A program made the translations under genes and the position numbers. From contig JAQJZZ010000013.1 of the NCBI GenBank assembly GCA_030077755.1, forward strand, positions 1,240,001-1,304,000: DNA of 64,000 nucleotides. The letters run 5' to 3'. Shown piece after piece: positions 58,913 to 64,000 of this stretch. Numbering within the stretch: position 1 is the first letter of the stretch; each line of letters starts with the position of its first letter. The DNA is from Filosporella fistucella. Its lineage: Eukaryota > Ascomycota > Leotiomycetes > Helotiales. Below the pieces are notes generated by a model that was not told the DNA's origin, searched no databases, and was given only the letters and a program-made list of their open reading frames with translations.

Positions 58913-60820
58913 CTATATCAGAGCCTGTCCCTTGAACATTCCCTCCTTGACTTCTGCCACAACATCTCTTCTATCATGTTTGCCAACCAATACAATACCC
59001 CTTCCTCTCCTTCCCATTCTCCCCGTTCTCCCAAGTCTATGAATGAAGTCTATGGTCGAATGTGGTACATCATATAATATTACATGTCGAACAGCTAGAG
59101 TATCAATACCTCTTGATCCCAGATCTGTAGTAACCACAACTTTAACATTTGGAAGATTGCGTTTAACAGGAGGGGCAACTCTGCCGAGAGGGACGTAATT
59201 GGGTTGGTTGTCAGAGAGTCCTCCTGGATGCTCAGTTTTCGGGGCAGTGAGCGGTTCTGATGAAGTGAAAGAAGCTAGCATTTCGTTTTGACGGAGTTCT
59301 GGAGTGTCACGACTCAGGGCAATAGCATCGATACCCTTCGATACCAGATACTCTGTCAATTCTTGTGTTTTTTCTCTTTCGTTGACAAAGACGAGAATCC
59401 TTTTCACATCCATTTGACCCTTGACAGGCCCATCATGTTCTGCTGCCGCTTTTCCAATTGACCAAATGGTATCAGCACATGCGAGATCTTTATTTCCTTG
59501 GTATGGAGGCTTTTCGATATCCACAACACCCAGTTGCACACGCCGAGGAATGGCGTGGAGATTTGGAGTGACGAGGCGATGAATGTCAGGGAAACGTTTG
59601 CGAAGGTAACCGTCCAAACTGCGAGGAATCGTTGCGGAGCAAAGGACAAGCTGCTTAAGAGAAGGTGTTGCTTTATCAATGATAGAAGATGTCAGAGGAG
59701 AGAATCCTCGGTCTAGTAAAGAGTCGGCTTCATCGACTACTAGATGAGTTACTCGAGATAGAATATTAGGATCTGAATCGGCAAGGGAAGAGAGAAGATG
59801 AGGCGTCGAGACTAAAACATCGATTCCTTTTGGTGAGAAGATGCGATTTCGAATGACTGTCCCACTGAAATTCGCAGATATCATTGCAGATCGGAATTTT
59901 ACAGTATGAGAAAACGATTTGACGAGATTTCCAACCTGGACAACCAGCTCCGACGTAGGGACAAGTATAATGGCACGAGGTCGACCGGTCGTAGGATGTG
60001 GCATATTCGAAAGAGGAGGGGAAACTAATGTCAAATCATTTTGTCGAAGTCGTTCCTCCTGCATCGCTTTCTCATGCTCCTCAATCTCGACATCTTCCGC
60101 TTCAGCGACCTTTACAGCGTTTATAACAGGTATAAGGTACGACAAAGTCTTTCCAGAACCAGTCTCAGCAGCAATCAGGAATTCTTCTCTTGTCTCTGTT
60201 TTGACCCTCCTCTTCGACCCTTTCTCCCCCAATAATGCAGGAATAGCAATTCTTTGGACTGGCGTAGGAGTCAAAACATCCATCCCTTGCAGGGCTTGCG
60301 TTGGTATTGAATTCTTCACAGAGTCAAGTAATTTGAAATCCTCGAAACCTTCCACTGTGGCAATTCTCTCTTTTATTCTTGTCCTTTGATCATATGAGAC
60401 TGGCGCAAGAGTCCTCTGCATCTTCAGCGCTTTGAATCCACGATCCGGCCGATCCTTTCTACCACTCGTCTTGGATTCCCGCGGAGCCATTGGTGATGAG
60501 TATTTTATCCTTGGAGACTCTGAATCCCGTTCGGGCATGCCTCTGATTCCTGCTACCTTCAAATTCATTCCACCGAATGGACCATCTTGTCGCCGCCTCG
60601 TTGGTCTTGTACCGCCTGATGTAGATTCTGCAGAACCCACTCTCGGCGAGCTTACTCGTTGTGCTCCAGCAAGACTCATTCGAGAAGGCCTACTATCTGC
60701 TTTCGATTTGTATTTCGTAGATAATGAGGCGGTTTGTACAAGGGACGGAAAGGGGATTGCGGCTTTTTGAGCTGCTCTGAACGAACAGAGCAGACATTTA
60801 GAGGTTTTGGGTCGCAGCAT
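58913..60820 (-). CDS. MRH4: Mitochondrial DEAD-box RNA helicase MRH4
   Basis: An intronless gene of 635 residues. The N-terminus (MLRPKTSKCLLCSFRAAQKA) is a basic mitochondrial presequence and is followed by a disordered arginine-rich segment. DEAD-box motifs: a Q-like region (LTPTPVQRIAIPALLG), motif I AAETGSGKTLSYLIP, Ia PTSELVVQVGN, II VVDEADSLLDRGF, III LCSATIP, V TTDLGSRGIDTL and VI HRLGRTGRMGRRGRG. The Q motif is degenerate, as in the MRH4 group. Mrh4 is needed for late assembly of the mitochondrial large ribosomal subunit. It lies upstream of NIP7's 3' end on the same strand but 456 bases away, so they are separate transcription units. Confidence 0.9.
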   Translation of the reverse strand: MLRPKTSKCLLCSFRAAQKAAIPFPSLVQTASLSTKYKSKADSRPSRMSLAGAQRVSSPRVGSAESTSGGTRPTRRRQDGPFGGMNLKVAGIRGMPERDSESPRIKYSSPMAPRESKTSGRKDRPDRGFKALKMQRTLAPVSYDQRTRIKERIATVEGFEDFKLLDSVKNSIPTQALQGMDVLTPTPVQRIAIPALLGEKGSKRRVKTETREEFLIAAETGSGKTLSYLIPVINAVKVAEAEDVEIEEHEKAMQEERLRQNDLTLVSPPLSNMPHPTTGRPRAIILVPTSELVVQVGNLVKSFSHTVKFRSAMISANFSGTVIRNRIFSPKGIDVLVSTPHLLSSLADSDPNILSRVTHLVVDEADSLLDRGFSPLTSSIIDKATPSLKQLVLCSATIPRSLDGYLRKRFPDIHRLVTPNLHAIPRRVQLGVVDIEKPPYQGNKDLACADTIWSIGKAAAEHDGPVKGQMDVKRILVFVNEREKTQELTEYLVSKGIDAIALSRDTPELRQNEMLASFTSSEPLTAPKTEHPGGLSDNQPNYVPLGRVAPPVKRNLPNVKVVVTTDLGSRGIDTLAVRHVILYDVPHSTIDFIHRLGRTGRMGRRGRGIVLVGKHDRRDVVAEVKEGMFKGQALI

Positions 60821-61276
60821 ACTGAAATTGTTCTCCTTTATTGCAGTCCCATCTGTCCTTATGCTGGTATCTGGTCCGAAGCGTCAAAAGTTGGTGGTTC
60901 AAAAGAGTCGAGTCTTTCACAGAAATAATTATCGGACGGCAAAACTATTGATCCGAATCACGTTATCACGTGACTTGTACATCACATTTCAAATTTGTGC
61001 AAATTAAGTTTTCTGCTGGTGTATGCAGGCGATAATTTGAATTGAGATGCTTTAATTGACGTTATATATTTAATTGGTTTGAATCTGGTGGTTTCAAAGC
61101 AGCAGACGCCGAGAATGTTCTTTGGTATCTAAAGTCCATGTAAGAGCCAGCATATACCCATCTTGACACGACACAGTGCTGTGAGAGCGTCATATCACAT
61201 TGTCACAAAACTCCTCCAAAAGAATCCCCATGCCCAGGGCTCCAGAACGCCATATATGCCATAAATATTAACCCTC
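60821..61276. other. Intergenic stretch between MRH4 start and NIP7 end
   Basis: 456 bases with the MRH4 promoter; no coding region. ATCACGT words (60958-60970) are the only evident motif. Confidence 0.45.
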
Positions 61277-61891
61277 TCAACTCGTTGCAAACAGAGTATC
61301 CTCATCTCTGAGATACTCTCCGCAATCAGCCTGCCTGAAGCAAGTAATTCCCGTTGGATCCAGTCTTCTCGCCTCCTGTGTACTTCTCGCGGTAACTCCA
61401 AAACCTAATGGTGTGTCGTTCATGCTATAAACCACCACACCTTGATGTTCCGGGCAATCTTCCGACCATCTTCCAACATGCGCCTTCACAATGTGACCGC
61501 CATACAAGAACGGCATCTCTCCGTTCGCTTTGACCCAGACCTTATAACGTGCGTGCTCAGACAAAATTGGGAGAGCGGTGATGTGTAGGCGGAATTTTCC
61601 AGTTTTGGTGAACTTGCCTGCAGACTATTAGCAATATCCAAGCTGCGTACGGCCCACAAACTTACCAAGGCACGTTCCAAGAGACAGCAACTTATCTCTC
61701 GATATCGAAGTCGCTAGATTCGCAAGAGAAAGTCGTACATAATAGCATCTTGATTGATGAAGGCGGAAGACGTATCGATCAGCATTAGGTCCATTATCAA
61801 GCGGCGCAATTAAGTTTTTCAGCGACGTTCCGGTATAATTCGCAAGCTTTGCGAACAGAGTCTGGGTCTCGGTTTCTGTAAGAGGACGCAT
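61277..61891 (-). CDS. NIP7: 60S ribosome biogenesis protein NIP7
   Basis: The protein has 188 residues in two exons (61891-61666, 61617-61277; 48-nt intron in phase 1). The start MRPLTETETQTLFAKLANYT is the conserved NIP7 N-terminus. The pre-PUA part (YVFRLHQSRCYYV, LLSLGTCLGKFTKTGKFRLH) is followed by the C-terminal PUA domain (ALPILSEHARYKVWVKANGE, FLYGGHIVKAHVGR, VYSMNDTPLGFGVTARST). Length matches the family (about 180). NIP7 binds pre-60S particles and is needed for 27S pre-rRNA processing in the nucleolus. It is divergent from NOC3 with only 163 bases between start codons, so the two probably share a promoter. Confidence 0.95.
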
Positions 61892-62054
61892 CTTGGATGT
61901 TTGTGGTGGTATGGCAGATTAATGATTCCAGGTTCGAGGTTGAAATAATTTTTGGCGGGGAAGTTTTCGCCGACCGAACTTTTTTTCTGAAGCGGCCGCT
62001 TGTACGAAAACTTATCCAGACTTTCCACACCACGACACCTTCATCATCACAATC
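61892..62054. promoter_or_regulatory. Shared bidirectional promoter of NIP7 and NOC3
   Basis: Only 163 bases separate the two start codons. The segment contains a T/A-rich AATAATTTTTGG and a seven-T run, similar in spirit to the A/T-rich ribosome-biogenesis elements known from yeast, but I do not see an exact PAC or RRPE match. Shared regulation is inferred from the spacing. Confidence 0.5.
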
Positions 62055-64000
62055 ATGGCAAGAATACCTGCTGTTAAACGGCGCAGGCTGACTCCTCCTA
62101 TTACGGATGGAGAAGACTCTTCACCTTCGACTCTAGAACATATACCAGAACCAAATGCCTTCTTCAAGCAAGCTTCGAGCTGGAATCTTGAACAGGACTA
62201 CGAAACGAAGCCACGGAAAGGGCGAAAGAAGGAGAAGGAAAATACTCGACTGCCAATTAAAACCTCAGAAGGATTGGTGCAAGAATTCAAGGCTCCGGAG
62301 GAGGATGTGGAAAGTGATCTAGAATGGCTCGGGGCAGAGGAGTCAGATCAAGAGGTAGAGGAAGAGGTCGTGAAGAAACCAACAGTTCCCATGAGGCAGC
62401 AGATCCTGGAGGCCCAAGAAGAGATGGCTCGTATAGCTTTGATGGTAACGCAGGAGGACCCAGAAGAACATGTGGGAGCTTTCAAAGGTCTCGCGCAATT
62501 CGGCCAGTCGCATAATACTACAATTAAAAAGCTCGCTCTGAGGGTTCAATTGGCGGTATACAAAGATATCATTCCGGGTTACAGGATCCGACCTCTATCA
62601 GAAGAAGATATGGAGACCAAAGTTTCGAAGGAGGTGCGAAAATTGAGAGCCTACGAGCAGGCTCTTGTCGGTGGTTATCAAGGCTATGTTCGAGAACTGT
62701 CAAAATTGTCACAGTCTGGCAGGCCAGGATCTTCGAGAGATGGCGGGCCTAGCTTGGGTAGTGTTGCAATCTCTTGTGCTTGCACCCTGCTTGTTGAGGT
62801 CCCCCATTTCAACTTTCGCGGCGACTTGTTGAAGATACTGGCTGGAAAACTGAGCAACAGGAAGATGGATGAGGATTTCGTCAAATGTCGAGAGACAATC
62901 GAAACGCTGTTTCGAAATGATGACGACGGCACACCATCTTTAGACGCGGTCGCTATTCTTACTAGAATGATGAAGGCTAGAGGTTACCGAGTTGATGAGA
63001 GTGTACTCAATACCTTTCTGCATCTTCGGCTATTGTCAGAATTCTCTGGGAAGGGATCCACCAATCATATTGAAAGAGCAGAGAAAGAAGATGTTGTGAA
63101 ATTGAAGCAGAAGAGGGTTTTTAGGACCAAAAAAGAGAGGAAGCTCATGAAGGAACGTAAAGTCATCGAAAAGGAGATGTCCCAAGCGGATGCTGCTGTA
63201 AGTCATGAAGACAGAGACAGAATGCAGTCCGAAACCTTGAAGCTGGTATTCGTCACATACTTCCGAATTCTCAAATTGAGGTCACCTCATTTGATGGGTG
63301 CTGTTCTGGAGGGGTTGGCTCGATATGCGCATCTCATAAATCAGGATTTCTTTGGAGATTTGTTAGAAGCATTGAAAGATTTGATAGGTCACGCTGAGAC
63401 TGGTGATGATTTTGAGGATGAGGAAGACCAGGACAGCGAAGCCACACGAAATTTGACTCGAGAGGCTCTGTTGTGCATCATTACAGCATTTGCTTTGCTG
63501 GAAGGTCAAGATGCCGCAAAGGCTCAGTCTACCCTTAGTCTGGATCTCAGCTTCTTCGTTACACATCTCTACCGCACTCTCTATGCGCTCTCTCTCAATC
63601 CTGATATCGAGCTAAGCGCCAAGTCACTCCATCTCCCAGATCCGAATGATCCATCAGCTTACGCACCTACAACCACAAATAATAAGATCAACATTCAGAC
63701 CACGACAGTGCTTCTGCTTCGCTCCCTCTCGTCTGTTCTCACCCCGCCTCTTGCCGCCAGAGCCGTTCCACCACTCAGGATCGCAGCCTTTAGCAAGCAA
63801 ATTCTGACTTCCTCTCTTCACCTCCCGGAAAAGTCATGTATAGCAATGACCGGGCTCATGGGTAAGGTGACAAAGACACACGAAAAGAAAATTGCTTCGT
63901 TATGGAACACTGAGGAGAGAAGGGGAGATGGAGTATTTGATGCATTGGGCAAGGAAGTAGAAGGAAGCAATCCTTTTGCAGCAACAATTTGGGAAGGGGA
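62055..64000 (+). CDS. NOC3: Nucleolar complex protein 3 (NOC3), truncated by the window edge
   Basis: From the ATG at 62055 the frame is open without introns to the end of the window (about 648 codons, no stop). The start MARIPAVKRRRLTPP is basic. The segment VESDLEWLGAEESDQ, then QILEAQEEMARIALMVTQED, is typical of Noc3 proteins. The NOC3 domain follows (IKKLALRVQLAVYKDIIPGY, YEQALVGGYQGYVRELSKL, CACTLLVEVPHFNFRGDLLK), with a lysine-rich coiled segment (RTKKERKLMKERKVIEKEM) and the start of the CBF/Mak21-like C-terminal region (TTTVLLLRSLSSVLTPP). Noc3 acts with Noc2 in pre-60S export and also in pre-replicative complex assembly. The missing C-terminus lies beyond 64000. Confidence 0.92.
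   Translation, partial: MARIPAVKRRRLTPPITDGEDSSPSTLEHIPEPNAFFKQASSWNLEQDYETKPRKGRKKEKENTRLPIKTSEGLVQEFKAPEEDVESDLEWLGAEESDQEVEEEVVKKPTVPMRQQILEAQEEMARIALMVTQEDPEEHVGAFKGLAQFGQSHNTTIKKLALRVQLAVYKDIIPGYRIRPLSEEDMETKVSKEVRKLRAYEQALVGGYQGYVRELSKLSQSGRPGSSRDGGPSLGSVAISCACTLLVEVPHFNFRGDLLKILAGKLSNRKMDEDFVKCRETIETLFRNDDDGTPSLDAVAILTRMMKARGYRVDESVLNTFLHLRLLSEFSGKGSTNHIERAEKEDVVKLKQKRVFRTKKERKLMKERKVIEKEMSQADAAVSHEDRDRMQSETLKLVFVTYFRILKLRSPHLMGAVLEGLARYAHLINQDFFGDLLEALKDLIGHAETGDDFEDEEDQDSEATRNLTREALLCIITAFALLEGQDAAKAQSTLSLDLSFFVTHLYRTLYALSLNPDIELSAKSLHLPDPNDPSAYAPTTTNNKINIQTTTVLLLRSLSSVLTPPLAARAVPPLRIAAFSKQILTSSLHLPEKSCIAMTGLMGKVTKTHEKKIASLWNTEERRGDGVFDALGKEVEGSNPFAATIWEG

Overview
The window comes from a filamentous ascomycete. 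The evidence is short GT-AG introns (mostly 44-145 nt) with CTAAC/CTGAC branch sites, HET-domain genes, a LaeA-like methyltransferase, a mitochondrial MRH4-type helicase, a WD40/coiled-coil coronin and a fungal PARP with a BRCT-WGR-catalytic layout. The gene content fits Leotiomycetes best, but that placement is inference. Gene models below were spliced by eye. For every multi-exon protein-coding model whose ends are both inside the window and resolved, exon lengths sum to a multiple of three; the small membrane gene at 28112 has an unresolved 5' end.

Layout, left to right. 1-4.1 kb: a small secreted protein gene and a minus-strand pseudogene riddled with stops. 4.1-8.3 kb: a ULS1/RIS1-type SNF2-RING translocase (-). 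9.9-13.9 kb: a HET-domain gene followed on the same strand by a STAND-N-like (cell-death type) gene. 14-15.2 kb: a five-exon cysteine-rich secreted protein (-). 15.2-19.6 kb: a long non-coding stretch and an amino-acid/GABA permease. 21.3-23.6 kb: a membrane-anchored nucleotide pyrophosphatase/phosphodiesterase. 24-26 kb: decayed RNase H-like fragments. 26.5-28.5 kb: a LaeA-like methyltransferase with eight exons and a small single-pass membrane protein. 29.5-31.3 kb: a HET pseudogene. 31.8-31.9 kb: a tRNA-Val(CAC)-like gene with two insertions. 32.8-34.9 kb: coronin. 36.5-45 kb: a 2,727-residue sacsin-like protein ending in a BTB domain. 45-51 kb: a large secreted protein, a class II haem peroxidase and a UPF0045/ECM15 protein. 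51.5-56 kb: PARP and an F-box-like gene, divergent. 57-61 kb: a secreted PLC-like phosphodiesterase and MRH4. 61.3-64 kb: NIP7 and NOC3, divergent, both 60S ribosome-assembly factors; NOC3 runs off the right edge.

Two themes stand out. First, the decayed genes (2.1-3.5, 24.1-24.7, 25.8-25.9 and 29.5-31.3 kb) are broken mainly by TAA/TAG/TGA codons explainable as C-to-T changes in CAA, CAG and CGA codons (or TGG on the other strand). This fits repeat-induced point mutation or cytosine deamination. Second, the tRNA-Val(CAC)-like gene carries a normal anticodon-loop intron plus a 50-nt D-loop insertion that itself looks like a spliceosomal intron. This is the most unusual signal in the window.
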